Source of the DNA: Prevotella sp.
GTDB lineage: Bacteria; Bacteroidota; Bacteroidia; Bacteroidales; Bacteroidaceae
DNA length: 33,449 bases
Direction of reading: 5' to 3'
Assembly: GCA_022774105.1 (NCBI GenBank)
Contig: JALFNY010000202.1
Span: 1-33,449 of the forward strand
This document shows, piece by piece, positions 17,675-25,679 of this stretch (the first letter of the stretch is position 1; every line of letters begins with the position of its first letter). Below the pieces are notes generated by a model. That model was not told the origin of the DNA. It saw only the letters and a program-made list of their open reading frames with translations, and ran no database searches. A program made the translations under genes and the position numbers.

Positions 17675-17678
17675 CAAA
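17647..17678 (-). promoter_or_regulatory. Promoter of the glycan operon
   Basis: Minus-strand -33 TTTG at 17678-17675 and -7 TAACTTTG at 17654-17647 with exactly 20 nt between. The vanZ ATG follows at 17612. It overlaps the plus-strand promoter of the NSS symporter gene face to face. Confidence 0.8.
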
Positions 17679-17689
17679 GAAAAAGAGGA

Positions 17690-17914
17690 GTTTTTGGTTA
17701 TAGGTTGTGAGGTTGGAGGTTATAGGCTATGAGGTTAGAGGTAGGTGGTCACGTCACTCACAAGCATATACCAAAGAACAGTAAAACACAACTTGACACC
17801 CAAGTTAACACCCAAGACCCATAACTTACAACCAAAAGTCTCAACAAAACTCCCTGAAACCCACAACCTTCAACCACCAACACCTCAACAAACAACCACT
17901 AATACCTCCCCCAA
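17690..17914 (+). repeat. GT-rich then AC-rich low-complexity leader
   Basis: Positions 17697-17748 are drifting GGTTATAGG / TTGTGAGGTTGGAGG units; 17757-17914 are AC-rich (CCAAGACCC, CAACCTTCAACC, CAACAAACAACC) with very few G, and the last 54 nt before the ATG are G-free. The halves are partly complementary (AGGTTGTG with CACAACCT). The small ORF at 17745-17951 arises from the repeat and is not a gene. Confidence 0.7.
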
Positions 17915-19264
17915 ATGTCACAAACAAATTTCGGTTCCAAACTTGGTATGATTCTCGCCACTGCCGGCTCTGCCGTTGGTCTGGGCAACATCTGGCGTTT
18001 CCCCACCACTGCCGGTGAGAACGGTGGTGCCGCTTTCATCATTGTCTATATACTGTTCACGCTCCTCCTCGGTCTGCCTGGCATGCTCAGTGAGTTCCTC
18101 GTTGGCCGCAGCGGCGGCGGCAACGCCATGCACTCCTACGCCAAAGCCGGCGGCAACCGCCTCTGGGGCCTGACGGGTATCATGGGCATGGTGTGCTCAA
18201 TGATAATCCTTGGTTTCTACAGCGTGGTCGCAGGGTGGTGCATCTTCTATCTCTTTCAGGCCGTAAGTGACAATGTTCTCGGCGACAAGGAGTTCATACA
18301 GTCTGAGTTCAACGCCCTTGTCTCCCACCCGTGGCTACCGTCAGCAATCAGCGTGGTATTCATTCTCCTCACCCACGCCATCGTTACGCGCGGTGTGCAG
18401 CGAGGCATTGAGAAGGCCTCAAAGACCATGATGCCCATGCTCTTTGTCCTTATGCTGATACTTATAGGCGCGTCCTGCTCGCTGTCAGGAGCCAGTGAGG
18501 GTCTTATTTTCCTCTTCAAGCCCGACTTCTCCAAACTGTCTGCCGACGTGTTGTATGAAGCCATCGGACAGTCATTCTTCTCTCTCAGCCTCGGCACCGC
18601 CTGCCTCTGTACCTATGCCGCATACTTCCGCAAGGAGGCAGACATCTTCAAGTCTGCAATGCAGATTGCGGGCATAGACTGCGGAGTAGCGATTATGGCA
18701 GGACTGATGATTTTCCCTGCCGCCTTTGCCGTGGGACTACGGCCTGATGCAGGTCCGAGCCTTATCTTCCAGACACTGCCTTACGTGTTTCAACAGGCGT
18801 TTCCCCACACGGTGGCATACGTGGTGTCAGTAATCTTCTTCGCCCTGCTTACCCTTGCTGCCCTCACCTCCACCATCTCCATGCACGAGATAGGCACCTC
18901 GCTGCTATCGGAAGAACTGCGGCGGACACGCCGCTGCGCAGCATGGACGGTCACATCATTCTGCTGTGTCATAGGTATTCTGAGTGCGTTGAGCATGGGG
19001 CCGTGCCGATTAGGCTTCTTCGGCCAGACGCTGTTTGACAACTTCGATGCCCTTACCTCCAACATCCTGCTGCCATTCGGTGCCTTTATCACCTCCCTGC
19101 TCGTCGGCTGGCGTATGCCGAAAGACGTGATTATGGAAGAACTCACCAGCGGCGGACGATTCCACTGGGCACGATGGGCGTTCACAATGTTCCTGTTCCT
19201 TGTGCGTTTCTTCGTTCCCACCTGCATAGCGGTAATCATTCTCAGCCGTTTTAATGTGATATAA
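17915..19264 (+). CDS. Sodium-dependent transporter, NSS/SNF family
   Basis: 449 residues, about 11-12 inner-membrane spans. Couples sodium entry to uptake of an amino acid or related amine. TM1 contains GSAVGLGNIWRFP (about 18-30), the unwound sodium/substrate site of LeuT-type proteins, followed by ENGGAAF. TM6 contains GQSFFSLSLGTACLCTYAAYF. Like other bacterial NSS members it lacks a long N-terminal tail. Monocistronic, with a roughly 240-nt low-complexity leader, followed by 22-bp repeat array B. Substrate (tyrosine, tryptophan or another amino acid) cannot be read from sequence. Confidence 0.94.
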   Translation: MSQTNFGSKLGMILATAGSAVGLGNIWRFPTTAGENGGAAFIIVYILFTLLLGLPGMLSEFLVGRSGGGNAMHSYAKAGGNRLWGLTGIMGMVCSMIILGFYSVVAGWCIFYLFQAVSDNVLGDKEFIQSEFNALVSHPWLPSAISVVFILLTHAIVTRGVQRGIEKASKTMMPMLFVLMLILIGASCSLSGASEGLIFLFKPDFSKLSADVLYEAIGQSFFSLSLGTACLCTYAAYFRKEADIFKSAMQIAGIDCGVAIMAGLMIFPAAFAVGLRPDAGPSLIFQTLPYVFQQAFPHTVAYVVSVIFFALLTLAALTSTISMHEIGTSLLSEELRRTRRCAAWTVTSFCCVIGILSALSMGPCRLGFFGQTLFDNFDALTSNILLPFGAFITSLLVGWRMPKDVIMEELTSGGRFHWARWAFTMFLFLVRFFVPTCIAVIILSRFNVI

Positions 19265-19336
19265 CCCCGCCACGCAGTAATGCGCTACACCGTGCCAAGG
19301 CAGTCTCCACACACAGTGCAGCGACCATCCACACAG

Positions 19337-19424
19337 CAATCAGGGGCTGATTACACAGTAAACAAGGGCTGATTACATCACAATCAGCACCTGATTGCAA
19401 TGTAATCAGCCCCTGTTTGTCCTG
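19337..19424. repeat. 22-bp tetrad repeat array, copy B
   Basis: Units at 19337-19358, 19359-19380, 19381-19402 and 19403-19424 in the convergent gap between the NSS gene and argF'. Units 1 and 3 contain perfect dyads (AATCAGGGGCTGATT, AATCAGCACCTGATT). Unit 2 core (19360-19374) pairs with unit 4 core (19404-19418) at 14 of 15 positions, giving a hairpin with unit 3 in the loop. Confidence 0.9.
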
Positions 19425-19503
19425 GCGGTTGCTGACACACGTGTTTCAAACAACCGGGAGTATCTATCTTCTTTCTGGTGTCAGAACGACAACCGCCGTG
19501 TCC

Positions 19504-20469
19504 TTACAGTGCCTCAAGCATACGCTTTATCACCACCTCGGCACTTATCTCACGGTTTGCCGCCTCAGGTATCACGAGCGAGTTGGGGCTCTCTATCACG
19601 TCATCCGTCACTATCAGTCCTCGACGCACGGGCAGGCAGTGCAGGAACTTTCCGTTGTTTGTCCACGACATATGCTCTGCATCCACCGTCCACGACATAT
19701 CCTTAGACAGTATCTTGCCGTAGTCCTCGGGGCGGGTGACACCCGGACATGACCAGTTCTTGGCGTAAATGAAGTCCGCTCCCTCAAAAGCCTTCCTCTG
19801 ATCATATTCCACCGTTGCGCCCGCCACGAAGCGCGGGTCGAGTTCATAGCCCTCAGGGTGGGTAATGACAAGGTCAACATCCGGCGCAGCGAGCATCCAT
19901 TCAGCAAAGGAGTCAGGCACGGCCTGAGGCAGCGCGCGGCAGTGTGGCGCCCATGTCAGCACCGCCTTGACACGCTCCGAGGTCTTATGCTCCTCAATGG
20001 TGATAAGGTCTGCAAACGCCTGCAAGGGGTGAACGGTAGCCGTCTCCATGGCAAAGACAGGACGACCGCTGTACTGTACAAACTGATTGACAATGGTCTC
20101 AGCATAGTCAAAGTCCCTGTCAGCAAGACCGGCAAAACTGCGTATGCCGATGATGTCACAGAAACTGCCCATGACGGGGATAGCCTCAAGAAGGTGCTCA
20201 GACTTGTCGCCGTCCATTATCACACCACGCTCCGTCTCCAACTTCCACGCCCCAGCGTTGACATCAAGCACTATGACATTCATGCCGAGGTTCATTGCCG
20301 CCTTCTGTGTGGACAGACGAGTGCGCAACGAGTTGTTGAAAAAGACCATGAGGAGGGTCTTGTTCTTACCTAAATGCTGGAAGGCAAAACGGTCACGCTT
20401 CACCATCTGCGCCTCGGCAAGGGCTTCACGCAGGTCGCCGAGGTCTTTTGCATTAAAAAAAGTCTTCAT
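19504..20469 (-). CDS. argF': N-succinylornithine carbamoyltransferase (Bacteroides ArgF')
   Basis: 321 residues. In Bacteroidetes this enzyme carbamoylates N-succinyl-L-ornithine during arginine synthesis, in place of ordinary ornithine transcarbamylase. The carbamoyl-phosphate motif is FNNSLRTR (44-51) as in the Bacteroides enzyme, not STRT. Other family segments: GAWKLETERGVIMDGDK, HPLQ (147-150), HCLPVRRG (277-284) and PEAANREISA. Residue 90, after MDGDK, is Ser, where I recall Pro90 in the B. fragilis enzyme and Glu92 in Xanthomonas acetylornithine transcarbamylase; lack of Glu favours the succinyl substrate. Monocistronic, with its own promoter; other arg genes are not in the window. 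Confidence 0.95.
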   Translation of the reverse strand: MKTFFNAKDLGDLREALAEAQMVKRDRFAFQHLGKNKTLLMVFFNNSLRTRLSTQKAAMNLGMNVIVLDVNAGAWKLETERGVIMDGDKSEHLLEAIPVMGSFCDIIGIRSFAGLADRDFDYAETIVNQFVQYSGRPVFAMETATVHPLQAFADLITIEEHKTSERVKAVLTWAPHCRALPQAVPDSFAEWMLAAPDVDLVITHPEGYELDPRFVAGATVEYDQRKAFEGADFIYAKNWSCPGVTRPEDYGKILSKDMSWTVDAEHMSWTNNGKFLHCLPVRRGLIVTDDVIESPNSLVIPEAANREISAEVVIKRMLEAL

Positions 20470-20507
20470 TATAAATATGTAATTGATACCAGAATCGCTT
20501 TACGATG

Positions 20508-20515
20508 CAAAAATA
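20508..20515 (-). promoter_or_regulatory. -7 element of argF'
   Basis: TATTTTTG on the minus strand, about 39 nt before the ATG at 20469. A TTTG is present upstream, but with shorter spacing (about 15 nt), so only the -7 is called. Confidence 0.55.
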
Positions 20516-20566
20516 CTGATTTTTTTTGACAAATGACTTACTTGTTGATTAAAATTAGAAAAAAAG

Positions 20567-20598
20567 TTTGCGAGACTGCAAAATTATTGCTACTTTTG
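20567..20598 (+). promoter_or_regulatory. Promoter of the folP-cdaA operon
   Basis: -33 TTTG at 20567-20570 and -7 TACTTTTG at 20591-20598, 20 nt apart. An SD-like GAGGAG at 20609-20614 lies 5 nt before ATG 20620, so this start is preferred over the in-frame ATG at 20533, which is upstream of the promoter. Confidence 0.78.
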
Positions 20599-20619
20599 TC
20601 GCACGAACGAGGAGATACC

Positions 20620-21534
20620 ATGCATAAACTCCCCCTTAACGCAACTATGTCAAGCAACAACACCGCCAGTCACATACTGCAACGCCTCACCACAGGCGAA
20701 GAACGTGTTCCCATCGTGATGGGAATACTTAACTGTACACCCGATTCCTTCTATGAAGGCAGCCGCAAGCAGACCGAATACGAGATAGCATCAAGGGCAG
20801 ACCAGATACTGCATGAGGGAGGAGAGATAATAGACATAGGCGCATTCAGCACACGCCCAGGAGCAGACGAGGTAAGTCAGGACGAGGAAATGAGGCGCAT
20901 GAGCCACGCCCTCGCAATAATAAGACGCGCCCACCCCAACGCAATACTGAGCATAGACACCTACCGCCCGGCAGTAGCAAGAATGACAGTAGAAGAATAC
21001 GGCGCAGACATAATAAACGATGTCTCAGAAGGAGGCATAACAGGAATAGTAGATAAGCCGTTAGAAACAGCAGAAGGAGAAGGAGACATACCCGCAATGT
21101 TTGCCGAAGTAGCAAGACTACACGTACCTTATATACTAATGTCAGTACAGGCCGAAATGGAAACCATGCTGCAAAACTTCCGCAAAGAAGTAGCGACACT
21201 GCAAGCATTAGGAGTGAAAGACATAATACTCGACCCTGGATACGGATTCGGCAAAGACGTGATAAAAGGCAACTTCACCATACTACGCCGGCAGAAAGAA
21301 ATAAAAGACACCTTCCCCCAACTGCCACTGCTCGCAGGCATGAGCCGTAAACGCATGATATGGCAGTTGCTCGGAGGAACCGCACAAGACACCACAGCAA
21401 TGCAGGGAACCATGCTCGCCAACCTCGTAGCAATACAAAACGGAGCCGACATACTAAGAGTACACGACGTAAAAGAAGCCCGCGCAACAGTGCTCATAGC
21501 AAACCAACTGGCAGAAAAGCAGCAAACAGCCTGA
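20620..21534 (+). CDS. folP: Dihydropteroate synthase
   Basis: 304 residues from ATG 20620. Joins p-aminobenzoate to the hydroxymethyl-dihydropterin pyrophosphate in folate synthesis; target class of sulfonamides. TIM-barrel motifs in order: GILNCTPDSFYEGS (pyrophosphate loop; NVTPDSF in most species), IDIGAFSTRPGA, SIDTYRPAVA, INDVSEGG, LDPGYGFGKD, LAGMSRKRM and LRVHDVKEA. Followed by cdaA after 62 nt, an order I recall as common in Bacteroidetes. From about 20900 onward the wobble positions become strongly A-rich, a composition that continues through cdaA and pta. Confidence 0.96.
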   Translation: MHKLPLNATMSSNNTASHILQRLTTGEERVPIVMGILNCTPDSFYEGSRKQTEYEIASRADQILHEGGEIIDIGAFSTRPGADEVSQDEEMRRMSHALAIIRRAHPNAILSIDTYRPAVARMTVEEYGADIINDVSEGGITGIVDKPLETAEGEGDIPAMFAEVARLHVPYILMSVQAEMETMLQNFRKEVATLQALGVKDIILDPGYGFGKDVIKGNFTILRRQKEIKDTFPQLPLLAGMSRKRMIWQLLGGTAQDTTAMQGTMLANLVAIQNGADILRVHDVKEARATVLIANQLAEKQQTA

Positions 21535-21596
21535 CAAGCAGTGGCACACAACCCGGCAGAAAACGAACAACAAAAACAAATAAACAACTAAACACA

Positions 21597-22364
21597 TTGT
21601 TCTTCTCCTTCGGCATAAAAGACGCCGTGGACATATTGTTTGTCGCAATACTGCTCTACTACACCTATCGGTTCATGCGAGAATCGAGGACACTAAATGT
21701 GTTCATAGGCATACTCTCGTTCATCATAGTATGGCTGCTCGTGTCACAAGTAGTAGAAATGCGCCTCACAGGAGCCATCTTTGACAAATTCGTAGGAGTA
21801 GGAGCACTGGCGATAATAGTACTCTTCCAAGAAGAAATACGCAAATTCCTATACACCGTAGGAGAACAAAGAAGAATGCACTCGTTCATCAGGCTCTTCG
21901 TAAAAAAAGAAGAAAAACAATCCATTGACCGCGAAGCCATAATGCCAATAGTAATGGCCTGCATCAATATGTCAAGGGCAAAATGCGGAGCACTGATAGT
22001 AATAGAACGCGGAACACCGCTGAACGACATAGTAGAAACAGGAGATACCGTCAACGCCAACATCAACCAGCGACTAATAGAAAACATATTCTTCAAAAAC
22101 TCGCCACTACATGACGGCGCAATGATAATATCAAAAAAACGCATAAAAGCCGCCGGCTGCATACTACCAGTAAGCCACGACCTCGACATACCACGCGAAC
22201 TCGGCCTCAGACACCGCGCAGCAATGGGCATATCACAACAGTCCGACGCAATAGCAATAGTAGTATCAGAAGAAACAGGACGCATATCAGCAGCCATGAG
22301 AGGACAATTCAGACTGAGACTATCAGCAGAAAACCTCGAAGCCATACTCACAGAAGAACTATAA
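21597..22364 (+). CDS. cdaA: Diadenylate cyclase CdaA (c-di-AMP synthase), probable TTG start
   Basis: About 255 residues. Makes cyclic di-AMP from two ATP at the membrane; the messenger controls osmolyte/potassium and wall homeostasis. Three N-terminal spans (about residues 8-75, including DILFVAILLYYTYRF) precede the DAC domain with the catalytic DGA in SPLHDGAMI and the RHR motif in LGLRHRAAMG. The frame is open upstream to an ATG at 21360, but that lies inside folP and adds 79 Arg/Lys/Asn-rich residues. No ATG lies between the folP stop and the conserved N-terminus; TTG at 21597 gives (M)FFSFGIKDAVDI, matching the length known for Bacteroidetes homologues. The leader is AC-rich with no SD. 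Confidence 0.92.
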   Translation: MFFSFGIKDAVDILFVAILLYYTYRFMRESRTLNVFIGILSFIIVWLLVSQVVEMRLTGAIFDKFVGVGALAIIVLFQEEIRKFLYTVGEQRRMHSFIRLFVKKEEKQSIDREAIMPIVMACINMSRAKCGALIVIERGTPLNDIVETGDTVNANINQRLIENIFFKNSPLHDGAMIISKKRIKAAGCILPVSHDLDIPRELGLRHRAAMGISQQSDAIAIVVSEETGRISAAMRGQFRLRLSAENLEAILTEEL

Positions 22365-22397
22365 ACCAAACTAACATAACATAAAAACAAAACAAAC

Positions 22398-23408
22398 ATG
22401 AGCCTAATTGACCAGATCGTAGCACGCGCAAAAGCCAACAAACAGCGCATCGTACTACCAGAAGCAGAAGAGGAACGCACACTAATAGCAGCAGACAAGG
22501 TGCTGGAACAGGAAATAGCAGACCTCATCCTCATTGGTAACCCAGACAAAGTAACAGCACTCGCAAAGCAACACAACCTGCAAAACATAGGCAAGGCCAC
22601 ACTCATCGACCCCGAAAACTACGAGAAATCAGAGGAGATGGCACAGTTGCTGACAAAACTACGCGAGAAAAAAGGCATGACAATAGAGAAAGCCCGCGAA
22701 CTGGTAAAGAACCCACTATACCTCGGTTGCCTCATCATCAAGTCCGAAGGTGCCGACGGACAAATATCAGGAGCACTCTCAACAACCGGTGATACCCTGC
22801 GACCAGCACTGCAAATAATCAAGACAGCACCCGGCATCACCTGCGTATCAGGAGCAATGCTGATGATAACCGACAAGCCCGAATACGGCGAAAACGGCGT
22901 ACTCGTATTCGCAGACGTAGCAGTAACCCCAATGCCCGACGCCAACCAACTCGGCCAGATAGCCGTATGCGCAGCACAAACAGCAAAATCCGTAGCAGGA
23001 TTCGCAGAACCTCGCGTAGCAATGTGCTCCTTCTCAACCAAAGGATCAGCCTCACACGAAGTGGTGGACAAAGTAGTTGAAGCAACAAAAGTAGCCCAAA
23101 CACTCGACCCTTCACTGAAAATCGACGGAGAATTACAGGCAGACGCAGCACTCGTGCCAGCCGTTGGCAGCAAGAAAGCACCCGGTTCAGAAATAGCAGG
23201 CAAAGCAAACGTACTGGTATTCCCTAACCTTGAAGTAGGAAACATAGGCTACAAACTCGTACAACGCCTTGCAGGAGCACAGGCATTAGGCCCAATCCTC
23301 CAAGGAATAGCACGCCCGGTAAACGACCTTTCACGCGGTTGCTCCGTAGAAGACATAGTCAATCTCGTGGCAATCACAGCCTGCCAGGCAATGGACGCAA
23401 AGAAATAA
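22398..23408 (+). CDS. pta: Phosphate acetyltransferase
   Basis: 336 residues, the short form with only the catalytic PTA domain (no N-terminal DRTGG/P-loop region). Converts acetyl-CoA and phosphate to acetyl phosphate. Recognisable blocks: [13 protein letters not shown] near the start, [21 protein letters not shown] in the middle, [11 protein letters not shown], and [17 protein letters not shown] near the end. 33 nt after cdaA with an A-rich leader, so it may be read from the folP promoter. Wobble bases are strikingly A-rich compared with ackA, its pathway partner, which follows after a 197-bp gap. Confidence 0.96.
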   Translation: MSLIDQIVARAKANKQRIVLPEAEEERTLIAADKVLEQEIADLILIGNPDKVTALAKQHNLQNIGKATLIDPENYEKSEEMAQLLTKLREKKGMTIEKARELVKNPLYLGCLIIKSEGADGQISGALSTTGDTLRPALQIIKTAPGITCVSGAMLMITDKPEYGENGVLVFADVAVTPMPDANQLGQIAVCAAQTAKSVAGFAEPRVAMCSFSTKGSASHEVVDKVVEATKVAQTLDPSLKIDGELQADAALVPAVGSKKAPGSEIAGKANVLVFPNLEVGNIGYKLVQRLAGAQALGPILQGIARPVNDLSRGCSVEDIVNLVAITACQAMDAKK

Positions 23409-23605
23409 CAGTCACATCAATAGCCAATCAAGCATCAACAATCAGCAATCACACTTACGCTTCACTGCCCATAACACCCCATAGACATCACCATCTGAGC
23501 ACAAAGCGATGACTACAAGGCTGCGATAAAAACGCAAAACACCAACAGTAAGGCGTAATCACGATTCAGAACAGTTAATCCATACCTTTTAATTAATACT
23601 ACAAC

Positions 23606-24799
23606 ATGAAGATATTAGTATTGAACTGCGGCAGTTCTTCCATCAAGTATGCCCTTTACAACATGGACAATCACTCCGTAATGACCTCTGGCGGCGCAGA
23701 GCGCGTGGGTCTTGACGGTGCCTTTGTGAAGGTAAAACTCGCCAATGGAGATAAGAAACAGATAATGCACGACATTCCCGAACACACCGAAGGCGTGAAG
23801 TTCATCTTCTCACTCCTCACCGATCCGGAAATAGGTGTTATCAAGTCACTCGACGAAATAGACGCCGTAGGCCACAGAATGGTGCATGGCGGCGAAAGAT
23901 TCTCACAGTCAGTACTCATCACTCCGGAGGTAATCAAGGCGTTTGAAGAAGTCAGTGACCTTGCTCCCCTGCACAACCCTGCTAACATGAAGGGTGTGAA
24001 CGCAGTGTCAGAACTAATGCCTGGCCTTCCGCAAGTAGGCGTATTCGACACCGCTTTCCATCAAACCATGCCTCCGAAAGCCTATATGTACGCCATACCT
24101 TATGACCTTTACGAGAAGTATGGTATCCGTCGTTACGGCTTCCACGGCACTTCCCACCGCTATGTAAGTGCCCGCGCCCTTGAGTTCTTAGGCATGAAGG
24201 CCGATGGAACGAAAGTGATAACAGCCCATATAGGCAATGGTGGCTCGCTGGCAGCAGTTGTTGACGGCAAGTGTATAGACACATCAATGGGTCTTACACC
24301 GCTCGAAGGCGTCATGATGGGTACACGTTCCGGAGATATTGATGGTGGTGCCATCACGTTCATACAGAAGAAACTCGGTCTTGATGCCGATGGTGTGTCC
24401 AATCTTCTTAACAAAAAGTCTGGTGTTTACGGCCTCTGCGGCTACACAGATATGCGTGACGTGGCGTCAGCAGCAGCCAACGGCGACGAGAAGGCAGCCA
24501 TAGCACAGGATTCTTACTTCTACCGCGTGAAGAAATACGTAGGTGCTTATGCCGCTGCAATGGGCGGCTGTGACGTCCTTGTGTTCACTGCTGGCGTGGG
24601 AGAGAATCAATCTGCCATCCGTGAGGTGGTTTGTTCTGACATGGAATACATGGGCATTAAGATTGACAAAGCCAAGAATGACCAGATACACGGTGAGGAA
24701 GCACTCATCTCCACGCCTGATTCAAAGGTAAAAGTGGTGGTTATCCCCACTGACGAGGAGTTGATGATAGCCTCTGACACCATGGCACTTGTAAAGTAA
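23606..24799 (+). CDS. ackA: Acetate kinase
   Basis: 397 residues. Converts acetyl phosphate and ADP to acetate and ATP, completing the fermentative route begun by Pta. ASKHA-fold motifs: LNCGSSSIKY near residues 5-14, VGHRMVHGGE, FDTAFHQTMP, YGIRRYGFHGTSHRYVS, TAHIGNGGSLAA and FTAGVGENQ. Full family length. The 197-bp spacer before it is AC-rich with several AATCA words and no clear -33/-7 pair (a weak TACCTTTT near 23584). A terminator-like hairpin follows 13 nt after the stop. Confidence 0.97.
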   Translation: MKILVLNCGSSSIKYALYNMDNHSVMTSGGAERVGLDGAFVKVKLANGDKKQIMHDIPEHTEGVKFIFSLLTDPEIGVIKSLDEIDAVGHRMVHGGERFSQSVLITPEVIKAFEEVSDLAPLHNPANMKGVNAVSELMPGLPQVGVFDTAFHQTMPPKAYMYAIPYDLYEKYGIRRYGFHGTSHRYVSARALEFLGMKADGTKVITAHIGNGGSLAAVVDGKCIDTSMGLTPLEGVMMGTRSGDIDGGAITFIQKKLGLDADGVSNLLNKKSGVYGLCGYTDMRDVASAAANGDEKAAIAQDSYFYRVKKYVGAYAAAMGGCDVLVFTAGVGENQSAIREVVCSDMEYMGIKIDKAKNDQIHGEEALISTPDSKVKVVVIPTDEELMIASDTMALVK

Positions 24800-24811
24800 T
24801 CAAATAGGCTC

Positions 24812-24858
24812 AATCCCCCGTTTTCTTCCATACAAAGGGAGAAACCGGGGGATTTTCC
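24812..24858 (+). terminator. Rho-independent terminator after ackA
   Basis: AATCCCCCGTTTTC (24812-24825) pairs with GAAACCGGGGGATT (24841-24854) with one mismatch; 15-nt loop; T-run TTTT overlaps the stem end. Confidence 0.85.
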
Positions 24859-24951
24859 GTATATATCCCTTACGCACCAGTCGTCATTCCGGGCTCTTTC
24901 CATACCATTTGTAGTACTAACAGCGAATATCCCCACAACAATCCAACCATC

Positions 24952-25674
24952 ATGAACATAGCGATTATCATAGCGGGTGGCTCTGGCAACCGTATGGGTC
25001 AGGACATACCGAAACAGTTTCTCAACGTCTTTGACAAGCCTATATTGGTCTATACGCTTGAGAGTTTCCAGCGTCATGCCTCCATTGATGCCATAGGCGT
25101 GGTGTGCATAGAGGGCTGGGAGAGTTTTGTTCAGTCCTATGCCAACCAGTTCAACATCACGAAACTGCAATGGATAGCCCCTGGTGGCGGCAGTGCGCAG
25201 GAGTCAATACGCAACGGTGTCAACGCCCTTGTCGGACGATGTTCTGCTGATGACATCGTGATAATACACGACGGCATACGCCCCTTGGTAGAACCCTCCG
25301 TGCTGGAGGACGTCATTACCAAGGCAAAGGAATACGGCAACGCCGTTACTTCCATGCCTTACAACGAGCAGATATTCGTTATCAGTGCTGACGATGACAC
25401 TACTACCACGCAGTACATACCGCGCGAGACGCTGCGAAGGGTAAGCACTCCCCAGGCATATCGCTACGACCTGCTCAGCGAGAAATACCGCGAGGCCTTC
25501 GAGAAAGGCATCGGCATAGCCGGCTCTAACTACACCAACACCATGATGGTGCAACTCGGAGTGCGCCTTCACTTTGCGAAAGGCAGTGACAAAAACATCA
25601 AACTCACTACGAAAGACGACCTCGAACTCTTCAAAGGCTACCTTGCCAAGGACAAGGACACATGGCTGAAATAA
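24952..25674 (+). CDS. IspD/TarI-like cytidylyltransferase of the LicD-linked type
   Basis: 240 residues. Predicted to couple CTP to a polyol- or sugar-phosphate, giving a CDP-activated precursor. The N-terminal IIIAGGSGNRMG...PKQFL loop is the CTP-binding signature of IspD/TarI; IHDGIRPLV replaces the usual VHDAARP. The C-terminus GSNYTNTMMVQLG...GSDKNIKLTTKDDL differs from housekeeping IspD and resembles the subgroup I associate with licD loci. The next two genes encode an SDR enzyme and LicD, which supports CDP-ribitol-like chemistry over methylerythritol phosphate synthesis. It is the first gene of the trio and may be transcribed from the 24860-24951 region, although no strong promoter is visible. 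Product identity (ribitol, another polyol) is unresolved. Confidence 0.82.
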   Translation: MNIAIIIAGGSGNRMGQDIPKQFLNVFDKPILVYTLESFQRHASIDAIGVVCIEGWESFVQSYANQFNITKLQWIAPGGGSAQESIRNGVNALVGRCSADDIVIIHDGIRPLVEPSVLEDVITKAKEYGNAVTSMPYNEQIFVISADDDTTTTQYIPRETLRRVSTPQAYRYDLLSEKYREAFEKGIGIAGSNYTNTMMVQLGVRLHFAKGSDKNIKLTTKDDLELFKGYLAKDKDTWLK

Positions 25675-25679
25675 TCAAC

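Noticed and set aside
17745..17951. 68-residue plus-strand ORF rich in Thr, Pro, Gln and Asn
   Set aside because: It is a translation of the AC-rich low-complexity leader and runs out of frame into the symporter start.
21360..21596. Upstream in-frame extension of cdaA from ATG 21360
   Set aside because: It lies inside folP and encodes a low-complexity Arg/Lys/Asn-rich stretch unlike any CdaA N-terminus.
21665..22606. 313-residue minus-strand ORF rich in Ser and Met
   Set aside because: Antisense shadow of cdaA/pta with no recognisable domain; caused by A-rich wobble positions on the plus strand.
23409..23605. Fifth 22-bp repeat array between pta and ackA
   Set aside because: Several AATCA words occur, but no 22-bp period or dyad core is present; perhaps a decayed copy, not supportable.
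24952..25674. Housekeeping ispD of the isoprenoid pathway
   Set aside because: Its C-terminal motif differs and it is operonic with an SDR and licD; kept as an alternative with low weight.
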